Of a stretch of 64,000 nt of DNA, positions 34,687 through 43,656 are shown in pieces. The notes beneath the pieces are model-generated. The model made no database searches. It was not told the DNA's origin and saw nothing but the letters and a program-made list of their open reading frames with translations. The stretch is from an uncultured Christensenellaceae bacterium (lineage in GTDB: Bacteria > Bacillota > Clostridia > Christensenellales > Borkfalkiaceae), in the NCBI GenBank assembly GCA_910586985.1, contig CAJUKK010000007.1, forward strand, positions 62,001 through 126,000, read 5' to 3'. Each line of letters starts with the position of its first letter. Positions within the stretch are counted from its first letter, which is position 1. Made by a program: the position numbers and the translations under genes.

Positions 34687-35901
34687 TTATTTACGCCGTT
34701 TCTTCCGTTCGAGATATTGCCCCGGCGTCATTCCGATATACTTTGTAAATACTTTTATAAAGTAGCTTTGAGAACTGAACCCCAGACTGTTGCTGATATC
34801 GGCAATCGAGCGTTCGGTATTATCGAGCAGGTTTTTCGCCTCCATCACACGTTCCCTTTGCACGAATGCGGAGAACTTTTCCCCCAAATGATTGACAAAA
34901 AGCCGTGATAGATATTTGGGATTGATATTCAACTCGTTTGCCACGTCTTCGAGAGACAGGGCGTAATGTAAATGCGCGCGGATATACTGAATACTGCGCG
35001 TAATATACGGCGAATAAGTCGATTGCGCTTCGCCGGTGTTCCCCACTTCGCGCACCTTCTGCGTAAAGTGAACAAGCACTTCCGTGATAAACGACGCCGT
35101 ATCCATTCCCGAAACGCCTTGCCCCAAACGCTTAAAGTACAGATCGCTCATGCTGTAAGCATCGACGTAATCGACTCCACCGTCGATGGCGGCACGCGTT
35201 GCCAATGCGACGATCGTAACCGCCTCGAACAACGCCTGATAGTGATTTCCCTCGGTACTCGGATCTTTTACCGTGGGCATGCGGAAACGCCGCACGGCTT
35301 CCACGTCGCCGTTCGTAACGTAAGAAAACAGCCGTTTTTCCTCTTCGGGCGCATAAACCGTTTCACGTTCCTCTTCCCGCGCGTTGAAAATCGCTTCGGT
35401 GAGTTGCCGATCGATAAACGTTGCAAGCGATCGCTCCGAAATTTCCGCGCTCATTTTTTCCGCGCCGTATTCCTTACCGTTAAAAAGCTCTCCCAGCACA
35501 GAGACGAACCGACAAAATTCGCTCAAAGATACCGCAGGCGTTTTCAAAAGCTCTGCGTGTACTTTTTCGGAATTGATAAGGTAATATATCGAAACGAACT
35601 TTTTGCTTCTGCGGCTCAACGGGTGTATTTCATAGCTTGGTCCCGCAACGCAATAGCCCGTATTTCCTTCGCCTTCGATTTTCAGAACGCCGAATAATCC
35701 GCCGCCCTCCAAACGGTGAATCCGCGGTGTTACAGTCGCCTTCTCCGTAAAATGCGCAAAGAAGGATTCCAGCCTGTCCGTTTGAACAAGCCGATCCTTT
35801 TCAATCGTAGAAAAGAGTAGGCGACTGTCTTCGTCGAATATCCAAACAGGTACTCCGCTTTGCTCCGAAAGATAGTTTACTATGTTCGATTTCCCTTCCA
35901 T
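34687..35901 (-). CDS. AraC-family transcriptional regulator
   Basis: The C-terminal 100 residues form the two helix-turn-helix AraC domain (SLEDVANELNINPKYLSRLF and SIADISNSLGFSSQSYFIKVF, ending GMTPGQYLE). The N-terminal 290 residues are an unusual sensory region without an obvious cupin. It is transcribed divergently from the GH39 operon, so it probably controls it. A TTGTAA-N17-TATAAT promoter precedes it. Confidence 0.9.
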   Translation of the reverse strand: MEGKSNIVNYLSEQSGVPVWIFDEDSRLLFSTIEKDRLVQTDRLESFFAHFTEKATVTPRIHRLEGGGLFGVLKIEGEGNTGYCVAGPSYEIHPLSRRSKKFVSIYYLINSEKVHAELLKTPAVSLSEFCRFVSVLGELFNGKEYGAEKMSAEISERSLATFIDRQLTEAIFNAREEERETVYAPEEEKRLFSYVTNGDVEAVRRFRMPTVKDPSTEGNHYQALFEAVTIVALATRAAIDGGVDYVDAYSMSDLYFKRLGQGVSGMDTASFITEVLVHFTQKVREVGNTGEAQSTYSPYITRSIQYIRAHLHYALSLEDVANELNINPKYLSRLFVNHLGEKFSAFVQRERVMEAKNLLDNTERSIADISNSLGFSSQSYFIKVFTKYIGMTPGQYLERKKRRK

Positions 35902-35922
35902 GTTGCCCCCTTATTTGCCGAT

Positions 35923-35951
35923 ATTATACAATATTTCTCTTGAAATTACAA
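35923..35951 (-). promoter_or_regulatory. Promoter of the AraC regulator
   Basis: On the minus strand TTGTAA (35951-35946) and TATAAT (35928-35923) are 17 bases apart, about 22 bases upstream of the start codon, with an AAGGGGG site between. Confidence 0.7.
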
Positions 35952-35977
35952 GATTTTTTACCATTGCGATAGAAAAT

Positions 35978-36007
35978 TTGGTATCAATCACCCGATACGC
36001 ATATTAA
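35978..36007 (+). promoter_or_regulatory. Promoter of the GH39 operon with a dyad in the spacer
   Basis: TTGGTA (35978-35983) and TATTAA (36002-36007) are 18 bases apart. The spacer holds GTATC (35981-35985) and GATAC (35994-35998), an inverted repeat that a regulator such as the divergent AraC protein could bind. The weak -10 fits an activated promoter. Confidence 0.5.
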
Positions 36008-36038
36008 AATGAAGGCAACTTACAAAGAGGTGTATTGT

Positions 36039-37595
36039 ATGAAACTTCAATTCGACTGTTCCGACAAGATTATCGAATACTCCAAGCATTGGGAATTCTG
36101 CATCGGCAGCTGCCACGCCGCAACCGCTCTCCGAGAAGACTTCCGCAAGCAGTTAAAGGAATGCCGAAACCAGATCGGCTTCCGTTATCTTCGCTTTCAC
36201 GGCCTATTCGACGACGATATGAGCGTATTGAGCAAATCGATCTTTACGGGTGACTACATATTATCATTTACGAATATCGACAATATCTATGATTTCCTGC
36301 TCTCGATCGGCATGAAACCGTTCGTGGAAATCGGCTTTATGCCGGAATGCTTGAAAAGCGGAAACGAAACGATTTTCCACTATAAGGCAAATATTACGCC
36401 CCCCAACGACAAGGATCGGTGGAATTGGCTCGTCAAAGAGTTTATCACCCATCTTATCGATCGATATGGCAGAGACGAAGTGCGCTCTTGGTATTTTGAA
36501 ATTTGGAACGAACCCAACCTCGACGGCGAAAACGGCTTGGCGGGCGGCAGATTCTGGAGCGGCAATATGGACGATTACTTCGAGCTGTACCGCAACACCG
36601 TAACTGTGATCAAAACTGTCGATCCTATGCTGCGAGTCGGCGGGCCCGCAACCTCAAATAACGCCTTTATTCCCGAAACGATTGCATTCTGCCGCAAAAA
36701 TAATTTGCCCATTGACTTTATCAGCACGCACCATTACCCTACCGACGTCGTGCTTGGCTACGGCGTGGAGGACAGCAAAAACTTTGTAAAAAAATTCAAC
36801 AGCACGGATAAAAGCGACGTTTCCGCCGTGCGCAAGCTATTACAGCATTACCTCACCTTTCAGGCGGACATCTGGGAAAAGGTGGACAGAGGCGTGCTGA
36901 CCGACATGGCGAAACGGGCAAAGAGCGAGGCGGAGGACTTGCCCCTCTTCTATACCGAATGGAACAGCCTTGCGGGCATCGAATCGGACGGACCGTTCGG
37001 CGCATCGTTCATCGCCAAAACGGTGCTCGATAATATTGGAATCGTAGACGGGTGCGGCTATTGGACGTTCTCGGATATCTTCGAAGAAAAAGGAATGCCC
37101 AACCTCGCCTTCCACGGCGGCTTCGGACTTATGACTATGCAGGGAGTCAAAAAGGCGTCATACCGTGCGTTCGAGCTCTTGCACCGTTTGCCCGATAGAA
37201 AATACCAAACGAACCTCGGAAACGGAACGGTAGATTGCTACTTCTTCCCCGACGAACGAGACAATACGCTCAAAATTATTGCCGTAAATCACAACTCTCT
37301 TTTACACGACATTCAGACCGAGCACATTGAGTTGACAATTTCGCAAAAATGCGGTAAATTTTTAGAGAAAGGCGATATCGTACGTATCGACGAAACGCAC
37401 TCTAATGCGCTTGCCAAATGGCATGAAATGGGCAATCCCGCAACACTGAACGAGAAGCAGACCAACCGCTTGTGTGCGGCGTCGGCGCTCGAACGGGAAG
37501 AAATCTTACTCGGCACGTCGGGCAAAAATACCGTCCTTAAATTTGAATTGCCGCCACAGGGTACGGCTCTCATTACCCTGTATTACACGAAATGA
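36039..37595 (+). CDS. GH39 beta-xylosidase-like glycoside hydrolase
   Basis: The start MKLQFDC is preferred because AGAGGTG lies six bases before it; an earlier ATG at 36009 has no ribosome site. The catalytic acid/base is in WNEPNLDG and the nucleophile in FYTEWNS, as in clan GH-A family 39 beta-xylosidases; IGFRYLRFHGLFDDDM is the typical N-terminal segment. 518 residues without signal peptide: an intracellular exo-enzyme acting on xylosides or related sugars. It overlaps the next gene by four bases. Confidence 0.9.
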   Translation: MKLQFDCSDKIIEYSKHWEFCIGSCHAATALREDFRKQLKECRNQIGFRYLRFHGLFDDDMSVLSKSIFTGDYILSFTNIDNIYDFLLSIGMKPFVEIGFMPECLKSGNETIFHYKANITPPNDKDRWNWLVKEFITHLIDRYGRDEVRSWYFEIWNEPNLDGENGLAGGRFWSGNMDDYFELYRNTVTVIKTVDPMLRVGGPATSNNAFIPETIAFCRKNNLPIDFISTHHYPTDVVLGYGVEDSKNFVKKFNSTDKSDVSAVRKLLQHYLTFQADIWEKVDRGVLTDMAKRAKSEAEDLPLFYTEWNSLAGIESDGPFGASFIAKTVLDNIGIVDGCGYWTFSDIFEEKGMPNLAFHGGFGLMTMQGVKKASYRAFELLHRLPDRKYQTNLGNGTVDCYFFPDERDNTLKIIAVNHNSLLHDIQTEHIELTISQKCGKFLEKGDIVRIDETHSNALAKWHEMGNPATLNEKQTNRLCAASALEREEILLGTSGKNTVLKFELPPQGTALITLYYTK

Positions 37596-39313
37596 GCAGC
37601 TTTATTTTAACCGACGAATGTTTTAAGGCAAGAAAAAGCATTTCCGCGCGCAAACCTTCCCCCCTTACCCGGCTTGCGTGTGCAAAGAACGATACCGCCG
37701 TTTTTCAACTCTTGATCGAGAACGGCGGCAATCGTTGCATCGTAAATCCCGGTCAATCCCCCGCGCTCACTTACGAAATCGGGCTGACGCGCTATCGAAT
37801 AGAAATTATTTCTAATTTCCCTTCCAAAATCTATGCAGAGGAATACTTACCCGACGAGGGCAGCGTGCAAACTGCCGATATTCTATATGAAACGCCCGTA
37901 ACCTACGACGGCGACGGTTATGCTCCCTGTCTGGTGGAGCTGACCGTACCCGACTCCGCATCGGCGGGCAAGCATTTCGTGCAAATTAACGTGTACGAAG
38001 CGAAGGGCGTGCATGATGAAACAAAAGCATTCGACGCAAAACTCGAACTTTTTGTATATGATTACCGTATGCCCTCGCCGCAGGAATACAAGTGCCATCT
38101 CGATTTATGGCAGCATGACTCAAACGTTGCGCGCACTTATCAGTTAGAGCCTTGGAGCGATATGCACTTTGCACAACTTGAAAAGGTCGTTGCCGCACTT
38201 GCCGACTTAGGGCAAAAATCGGTAACGGTGCTTGCCGCCGACTGCCCGTGGCGCGGTTGGGGGTGCTATCTTTTGAAAGACCACCCCGCAACGCTCTTCG
38301 AGTATTCGCCCGTTACTATTACGAAAACGGTTGCGGGCGCATACCTTTACGACTTCGAGAACCTACGCCGTTTAATCGAGCTGTATTTTTCCTACGGAAT
38401 ACAAGGCGATATCACTGTGTACGGACTTATGGGCATCTGGACGAATATGCCCCTCTTCCCCTCCGTAAAGGTCGACGGACACCCCGAACAGGTACTCGTA
38501 CGTTACCTCGACGAGAGCGACGGGTGCTATAAGTACATGACTTCGACGGAAGAGATCATCGACTATATCCGTGCACTGTTCTCTTTCTTCCGCACGATGG
38601 GCGTATTTGAAAAGGTGCGCATCGGCGCGGACGAACCCGCCGATACCAAGGCATGGCGCGCTAACTTTGACTTATTGCGCTCGATCGCACCCGACGTTCA
38701 ATTCAAAATGGCGCTCGATAAAGACGCCGCCATCGAAGAATTTGCGCCCGAAATTTCGGATATCGCCGCATCCTTCCCGTGCAGCTGTAAGAGCAACACA
38801 GCACTTCGAAAACTGCGCGAAAAGGATCAAAACAAACGCCTGCTTTGGTATATCTGCAACATTCCCGACAAACCCAACAGCGTACTGCACAGCGAATTAT
38901 GCGAAACGCGTGCGCTTGCAAGCATCGGCTATCTGTTCGGCTTCGACGGTTTTTTGCGCTGGGCGTTTACCTGCTGGACGGAAAACCCCCTTTCGGATAT
39001 CCGTTTTAACAATACAGCTCTGCCTGCAGGCGACGTCAATTTCATCTACCCCGCAAAGGACGGTTCATTACTTCTTTCCGTGCGCTATATCGCGCTGAAA
39101 AAAGCCATTCAGGATTACGAACTTTTATTACGACTACACGAGGCGGGAAAGAGCGAAACTGCCGTGAAAGCCGTGAAAACCGTGCTTAAAAATACAAATC
39201 CCGAAAGCTATATGAAAACGGACTTTCTTGCAAACGACGGGATTTTCTCTTACGACTATTCCGACTACGAGTCGTTCCGCAAAATCATATTTTCGGCATT
39301 GGAGGAAGTCTAA
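37592..39313 (+). CDS. DUF4091 glycoside-hydrolase-like protein
   Basis: The 573 residues contain a C-terminal DUF4091 block: FDGFLRWAFTCWTENPLSDIRF, then AGDVNFIYPAKDG and SVRYIALKKAIQDYELL. The N-terminal third is a beta-sandwich and the middle resembles a TIM-barrel, with IGADEPADT as a possible catalytic strand end. DUF4091 proteins accompany glycan-degrading enzymes but have no settled activity. It is coupled by ATGA to the GH39 gene and ends directly before the esterase. Confidence 0.8.
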   Translation: MSSFILTDECFKARKSISARKPSPLTRLACAKNDTAVFQLLIENGGNRCIVNPGQSPALTYEIGLTRYRIEIISNFPSKIYAEEYLPDEGSVQTADILYETPVTYDGDGYAPCLVELTVPDSASAGKHFVQINVYEAKGVHDETKAFDAKLELFVYDYRMPSPQEYKCHLDLWQHDSNVARTYQLEPWSDMHFAQLEKVVAALADLGQKSVTVLAADCPWRGWGCYLLKDHPATLFEYSPVTITKTVAGAYLYDFENLRRLIELYFSYGIQGDITVYGLMGIWTNMPLFPSVKVDGHPEQVLVRYLDESDGCYKYMTSTEEIIDYIRALFSFFRTMGVFEKVRIGADEPADTKAWRANFDLLRSIAPDVQFKMALDKDAAIEEFAPEISDIAASFPCSCKSNTALRKLREKDQNKRLLWYICNIPDKPNSVLHSELCETRALASIGYLFGFDGFLRWAFTCWTENPLSDIRFNNTALPAGDVNFIYPAKDGSLLLSVRYIALKKAIQDYELLLRLHEAGKSETAVKAVKTVLKNTNPESYMKTDFLANDGIFSYDYSDYESFRKIIFSALEEV

Positions 39314-40312
39314 ATGGAACCTTGGTTAATTGCCCTCATCGTACTTGTAAGCGTGTCTGCATTCATAGCGCTCGTGTTCTTTCTGTGGCTGTTCGTTCTG
39401 CCCCGCGTCATTGTGCATAAAATGCGCGCAATGCCCAACCCCGATGGCGAAATGACCTATCCCGAAAACTTTGAAGAATTAAAAGAAAAAGTGACGGTGC
39501 AAAAGAATCTTGTCTATCCGTCGATATATCCTGCGAACAAATACAACTTGTATCTTCCGAAAAACTGTAATAAAAAAGTACCCCTTATCATTTGGGTACA
39601 CGGCGGCGGATTTATTGGCGGCACCAAAGACGGCGGTGATAACGTGATGATCGCGCTCTCTGCCGCAGACTACGCCGTTGCAAGTATTGATTATGCTGTC
39701 GCTCCTGAACATAAATATCCTACGGCAATTCGGCAAGTAAGCGAATTTACGGCTCATCTGCAAGCAATTTACGAAAAAAATCCGTCGATCGATTGCAATA
39801 AAGTCATCTTCGGGGGAAATTCCGCAGGTGCACAAATAGCAGCTCAGTTCGTTGCGACGCAATCGAACATAGCACTCGCCCGCGAAATGAAAATAACGCA
39901 AACGATCAAGCCGTCCGCGCTTATCCTTGTATGCGGTCCGTTTAGCTTTTCAGCGATCCGTATGTTCGCCGCCAAAACAAATAAATCATTTGCCATGCTC
40001 GTAAATATTTGGGGACGTATGTATTTCGGCGGAATCCGTTGGCATAAAGGAAAAAAAGAAAAACAAGCAAACGTGATTTTACAAGCAAACGCCTATTTCC
40101 CTCCCACGTTTTTAACCGACGGCAATAAAGGCAGTTTCGAGGCGCAGAACAAAAAGCTCGCCGAGAAGTTGAAAAGTTGCGGCGTATCGGTTGAAGAATT
40201 ATATTTTGATGAAAGCTACGGCGAAGTTCCCCACGAATATCTCTTCCATCTACATGAAGAAACTTCTCAAATTGCATACAAACGCATTTGTGAATTTTTA
40301 GAAAAGATATAA
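39314..40312 (+). CDS. Membrane-anchored alpha/beta hydrolase (HSL-like esterase)
   Basis: An N-terminal membrane helix (about residues 5-32) precedes an esterase domain with oxyanion motif HGGGFIGG, nucleophile elbow GGNSAGAQIA and a C-terminal HEYLF histidine. These are marks of the hormone-sensitive-lipase family. It starts one base after the DUF4091 stop, so it is the last gene of the AraC-linked operon. It may deacylate sugars, but the substrate is unknown. Confidence 0.82.
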   Translation: MEPWLIALIVLVSVSAFIALVFFLWLFVLPRVIVHKMRAMPNPDGEMTYPENFEELKEKVTVQKNLVYPSIYPANKYNLYLPKNCNKKVPLIIWVHGGGFIGGTKDGGDNVMIALSAADYAVASIDYAVAPEHKYPTAIRQVSEFTAHLQAIYEKNPSIDCNKVIFGGNSAGAQIAAQFVATQSNIALAREMKITQTIKPSALILVCGPFSFSAIRMFAAKTNKSFAMLVNIWGRMYFGGIRWHKGKKEKQANVILQANAYFPPTFLTDGNKGSFEAQNKKLAEKLKSCGVSVEELYFDESYGEVPHEYLFHLHEETSQIAYKRICEFLEKI

Positions 40313-40335
40313 TATATTACTTCCCCCCTCCCCCT

Positions 40336-40365
40336 ATAACCGATTTCCTCTTGGAAATCGGTTAT
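40336..40365. terminator. Convergent hairpin between esterase and ligase genes
   Basis: ATAACCGATTTCC (40336-40348) pairs perfectly over 13 bp with 40353-40365 around a TCTT loop. T-tails are weak on both sides. It lies where the plus and minus operons converge and overlaps the ligase stop codon. Confidence 0.65.
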
Positions 40366-41276
40366 TTGTCCTCTCTCATCCCTTTCCAAACGGGTTGACG
40401 CATACCTCCGCTTACCGTTTCGTGCATATAGTGCGCCGTGCCCATAAGCTCGGGCTTCAACCAAACCGCATTTTTGTATTTTTCAAACCACGGTCGTTTG
40501 ACCGTGTTCTTTTTTGCGAATTTTAAGATAACCGCCCGTTCCTCCTTACTTACCCCGAGATAGACTTTCCCGCGGCATCTGAGTTCGCCCTTGTCGTTGT
40601 AATAGCCCAAAATCAAATCTTTCGGCATACCGTCCTCGTCGGGTTGAAAGCCGCAGATAAGCAGATCCTCATCCTGCATGACCTTGATCTTTATCCAATC
40701 GCTTGTACGCTTGCCGATATGATAAAGCCCGTCCTTTCTCTTGGCGACAATGCCTTCTAAGTCTTGCTCTTTGGCAAGCTCGAAAAATGCAATGCCCTTT
40801 TCTTCGATATAGCGCGAAATGCTCAACCCGTTTCCTTCGCTTACTTTTTCGGATAGTATTGCCTTTCGTTCCATTAACGGCTTGTCCGTCAAGTCTTTGC
40901 CGTCGTAATAAAGGATATCATAAGCCGCAAACTGCACGGGGTTCTTTCTTGCCGCCAACTGTATTCTGAATTTATCGCCCATGAGCGAACGCTTTTGTAG
41001 CGCATAAAAATCGGGCTTGCCGTCCGTTAAAACAACAAGCTCGCCGTCGAGCACGGTATTCTTTTTCACGCACTTGCACATATCGGATAGCTCGGGATAG
41101 ATTTCCGTCACGTCCTTAAAGCGTTTGTTCTGCAACACCACTTCTTTGCCGAGATATGCGATACAGCGGATACCGTCGAGCTTCAATTCGTAGATATATT
41201 CCTTATCGTCGAACGGCTCTTTGACTTCATGCAAGAGCATGGGCGAGATATTCTTATCGTGAAATAAATCGCTCAT
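40362..41276 (-). CDS. ATP-dependent DNA ligase, LigD ligase-domain type
   Basis: The 304-residue protein has the adenylation motif ELKLDGIRC (KxDGxR), DGELVV, EGIVAKR and DWIKIK motifs, followed by an OB-fold. The polymerase and nuclease domains of full LigD are missing. The start overlaps the Ku stop (ATGA). With Ku it forms a minimal non-homologous end-joining pair; the sealing step is expected from family knowledge. Confidence 0.9.
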   Translation of the reverse strand: MSDLFHDKNISPMLLHEVKEPFDDKEYIYELKLDGIRCIAYLGKEVVLQNKRFKDVTEIYPELSDMCKCVKKNTVLDGELVVLTDGKPDFYALQKRSLMGDKFRIQLAARKNPVQFAAYDILYYDGKDLTDKPLMERKAILSEKVSEGNGLSISRYIEEKGIAFFELAKEQDLEGIVAKRKDGLYHIGKRTSDWIKIKVMQDEDLLICGFQPDEDGMPKDLILGYYNDKGELRCRGKVYLGVSKEERAVILKFAKKNTVKRPWFEKYKNAVWLKPELMGTAHYMHETVSGGMRQPVWKGMREDK

Positions 41277-42091
41277 GCCTGCTTCTTCTTTTTCGCGGGC
41301 GTGCGCTTGGCGGGCGCAGTTTTTACTTTGGGTTGCTTTGTCAGTTCAAGCGATTTTGTGAGTGCTTCCATAAGGTTGGAAACCGTGCCCATATACTTTT
41401 CCTTCGGTGAAGCGATTTCCTTGCCCGCGATCTTCTTCTCGATCGCCTGTTGCACCTTCTCGCGGTATTCGTCCTTATATTTCTCCGGCTCGAACTTGCC
41501 CGTCATGCTCTCGATAATCGTCTGCGCCATTTTCAGCTCGGCAGCGTTTCCCTTTTCGGTGATTTCCTTTGCGGGGTTCTTCACCACCTCGTCCGCGAAA
41601 AACAGCGTATTCAAAAGCATTTGTCCGTCCTTCGCCCGTATCATCACGAGCGTTTCCTTTGTGCCTAATACCGTTTTGGCAATCGCCGCCTTGCCCGATT
41701 GTTCCATAGCCGTAAGCAACACCACATACGCCTTTTCCGCGCCCGTGGGAACGACGTAATACGGCTTATCGTAATAAATCGGATCAACCTCGGAAATTTC
41801 GACGAATTGCTCGATCGTGATATTCTTATCCTTCTTCGATTTGAGTTTCTCGAAATCCTTCTCCTCGAAGATGACGTACTTGCCGTCCTCGTACTGAAAA
41901 CCCTTTACGATATCCTCCTGCTTGACCTCTCTGCCGGCGCACTCCTCGCACGTCTTTTTATACCGCACGCGCGACTTCGTTTTCTTATCTATCATATTGA
42001 ACCCGATATCGTTCTGTTTGATGCTGCTTTGAAGCGTTACGGGGATATACACCAACCCGAAGCTGATACTTCCTTTATATGAATATGCCAT
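41273..42091 (-). CDS. ku: Ku DNA end-binding protein
   Basis: The start MAYSYKGSISFGLVYIP is the canonical bacterial Ku N-terminus, giving 272 residues; a longer frame would overlap the upstream terminator. Conserved blocks include FNMIDKKTKSRVRYKKTC and the KNPAKEITEKGNAAELKMAQ segment. The tail is a Lys/Ala/Pro-rich DNA-binding extension (TAPAKRTPAKKKKQA). Ku threads onto broken DNA ends and recruits the ligase encoded next. No clear ribosome site precedes the ATG. Confidence 0.93.
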   Translation of the reverse strand: MAYSYKGSISFGLVYIPVTLQSSIKQNDIGFNMIDKKTKSRVRYKKTCEECAGREVKQEDIVKGFQYEDGKYVIFEEKDFEKLKSKKDKNITIEQFVEISEVDPIYYDKPYYVVPTGAEKAYVVLLTAMEQSGKAAIAKTVLGTKETLVMIRAKDGQMLLNTLFFADEVVKNPAKEITEKGNAAELKMAQTIIESMTGKFEPEKYKDEYREKVQQAIEKKIAGKEIASPKEKYMGTVSNLMEALTKSLELTKQPKVKTAPAKRTPAKKKKQA

Positions 42092-42107
42092 AACGATAGT
42101 ATGGGCA

Positions 42108-42142
42108 TAAGACAAAAAATAAACGGCTATCAAATAGCCGTT
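42108..42142 (-). terminator. Terminator after the lipoprotein gene
   Basis: AAACGGCTAT and ATAGCCGTTT form a perfect 10-bp stem with a 3-base loop (42121-42143 region), and the minus strand continues ATTTTTTGTC. It overlaps the lipoprotein's last codons, leaving under 30 bases before the Ku start. Confidence 0.75.
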
Positions 42143-42702
42143 TCCAAAAGATTACTTTTTATTTGTGCACTGATTGAATTATTCACCGCAGTCCAATCGG
42201 GAATAGATGCATCATCTTTTTCTCCGACAATATTTATCTTCAAATAAATACTATCAACGGTCACTGTTTCAAATTCCGCATTGTGATAGATCCATATTTT
42301 CGTATCGCATAATTCCAAGCGATCATTTATCTTCAAGCTATCAATGTCTTCAATCATAACACGATATTTCAAAAACGAAATATAATAATCGTCGCACTTT
42401 TCGTTTAACCTATCCTGCGTTTCGGGTTTTAACGTTACTTTTCCGATATCGCCTGGCGGCATATAAGTGGCTACTCCGCCCAATTCCGTTCCCGTGATTT
42501 CCTTATTCGTTACGGTGGGGAAATAGACGATAATCGGTTGGTCTATTTCGGATATGTTGTATTCCTCAACACTACAATATTTTTGAACATCCGATTTTTC
42601 AAATCTTACACTTTCACCGTTCTCATTCGATTGAGAGGCACATCCGCTTAATAACGTGACGGTACCGCCGAGAAGAACCATAAAAACTTGTTTTATTTTC
42701 AT
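42130..42702 (-). CDS. Lipoprotein of unknown function (190 aa)
   Basis: The start MKIKQVF has GGGGAGGAAAG upstream. The signal peptide ends in lipobox LLSGCAS. The mature part is acidic with alternating strands (VTVDSIYLKINIVG) and no recognised domain. It is near a two-helix membrane protein on the same strand, perhaps as a pair. Confidence 0.65.
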   Translation of the reverse strand: MKIKQVFMVLLGGTVTLLSGCASQSNENGESVRFEKSDVQKYCSVEEYNISEIDQPIIVYFPTVTNKEITGTELGGVATYMPPGDIGKVTLKPETQDRLNEKCDDYYISFLKYRVMIEDIDSLKINDRLELCDTKIWIYHNAEFETVTVDSIYLKINIVGEKDDASIPDWTAVNNSISAQIKSNLLETAI

Positions 42703-42764
42703 ATGCTTTCCTCCCCTATGATTTATGCAAAACAGAATGATCATAGAATAGAAAAAAACGACGT

Positions 42765-43238
42765 TTATTCGCCGTTTTTGATATTATCGCGCTTTTGTTT
42801 ATAATAAATTATGCAATATGTGATACCCGCGCCTGATAACAGGAACATAATCACCGAAGGCACGACATATTTCGCATACCCTGTAACACGGTACGAATTG
42901 ACTTTAACCTCAAACTTAACATTAGAATAGTTGCCGTAATAAAATTTTTGTGCTTTGTAATATCCGACGTCGAACGTATCTTCAAACGTTCCTTGTTCTG
43001 TCATCAATCTGACTGTGATGTTTCCTTCTTTGAACGAAAATCCCTCTTTTGTGTGAATTTCACAATTAAAATTGATCCTGCCGATGGAGATATCATTTCT
43101 TGAAGTATGAGATACTCTCGTGATTTTGTTTCCGAACGTCGGACTTAATACCCCGAATGCGACAATGAATAAAATAACGCTGATTACGGCTATTATCTTA
43201 ACGACTAATTTCTTTTCTATTTTAACTAAAATTTCCAT
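42765..43238 (-). CDS. Membrane protein with extracellular beta domain (157 aa)
   Basis: Two membrane helices (about residues 12-31 and 123-145) bracket about 90 extracellular residues that are strand-rich. No family recognised. The layout resembles small envelope stress or pseudopilin-like proteins, but this is only topology. Confidence 0.55.
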   Translation of the reverse strand: MEILVKIEKKLVVKIIAVISVILFIVAFGVLSPTFGNKITRVSHTSRNDISIGRINFNCEIHTKEGFSFKEGNITVRLMTEQGTFEDTFDVGYYKAQKFYYGNYSNVKFEVKVNSYRVTGYAKYVVPSVIMFLLSGAGITYCIIYYKQKRDNIKNGE

Positions 43239-43276
43239 GTCCCATTATATGCGCATGAAAACTTTTCTGCCGATAC

Positions 43277-43429
43277 TTATTTAGTCCGATTCGTATTTTC
43301 TTTGTCTGTATCCAAATCCACTTGCACTTGTTCGCCACAGCAGGAACATATAAACAAGCCTTCCGTTTCTTCTAAATCAAGTCCTTTTTGTTCCGCCCCG
43401 CAATTCGGGCAATTCACATTATAGACCAT
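43277..43429 (-). CDS. 50-residue zinc-ribbon protein
   Basis: The start MVYNVNCPNCG is chosen because CGAGGAG lies upstream and a strong promoter ends just before it; the longer frame would begin inside the promoter. CPNC and CSCC pairs give a Cys4 zinc ribbon; the tail is acidic. It is probably a small regulator or an adaptor; unknown. Confidence 0.65.
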   Translation of the reverse strand: MVYNVNCPNCGAEQKGLDLEETEGLFICSCCGEQVQVDLDTDKENTNRTK

Positions 43430-43451
43430 ATTTCTATACTCCTCGAAAAAT

Positions 43452-43480
43452 ATTATACTTTTGGAAACTCTTTTCGTCAA
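43452..43480 (-). promoter_or_regulatory. Strong sigma-A promoter of the zinc-ribbon gene
   Basis: On the minus strand TTGACG (43480-43475) and a perfect TATAAT (43457-43452) are 17 bases apart, 23 bases before the start codon. Confidence 0.8.
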
Positions 43481-43509
43481 TCAACTTTAATTAGAAATTA
43501 CTTATTCTA

Positions 43510-43656
43510 CTATTTTTTATAAAATTCAACTATCTGCTGTTCCAACGCCGAAAGAAAACTTTCGGCGATTTCTTTTGGCATTTTCGTAAAATCAGGCACG
43601 CCGTTAATAAACACGCGCAAATTTAATTCATTGTCCTCCACTTCAACTTCCTGCAT
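43510..43656 (-). CDS. 48-residue hypothetical protein
   Basis: The start MQEVEVEDNELNLRVFI has AAAAGGAGAAAC upstream on the minus strand; the longer frame lacks any site. A strand-rich first half is followed by an amphipathic helix (EIAESFLSALEQQIVEFYKK). Unknown family. Confidence 0.55.
   Translation of the reverse strand: MQEVEVEDNELNLRVFINGVPDFTKMPKEIAESFLSALEQQIVEFYKK

Noticed and set aside
40336..40365. Riboswitch or attenuator between esterase and ligase
   Set aside because: The hairpin lies at the convergent end of two operons and overlaps a stop codon, so a terminator is the simpler reading.
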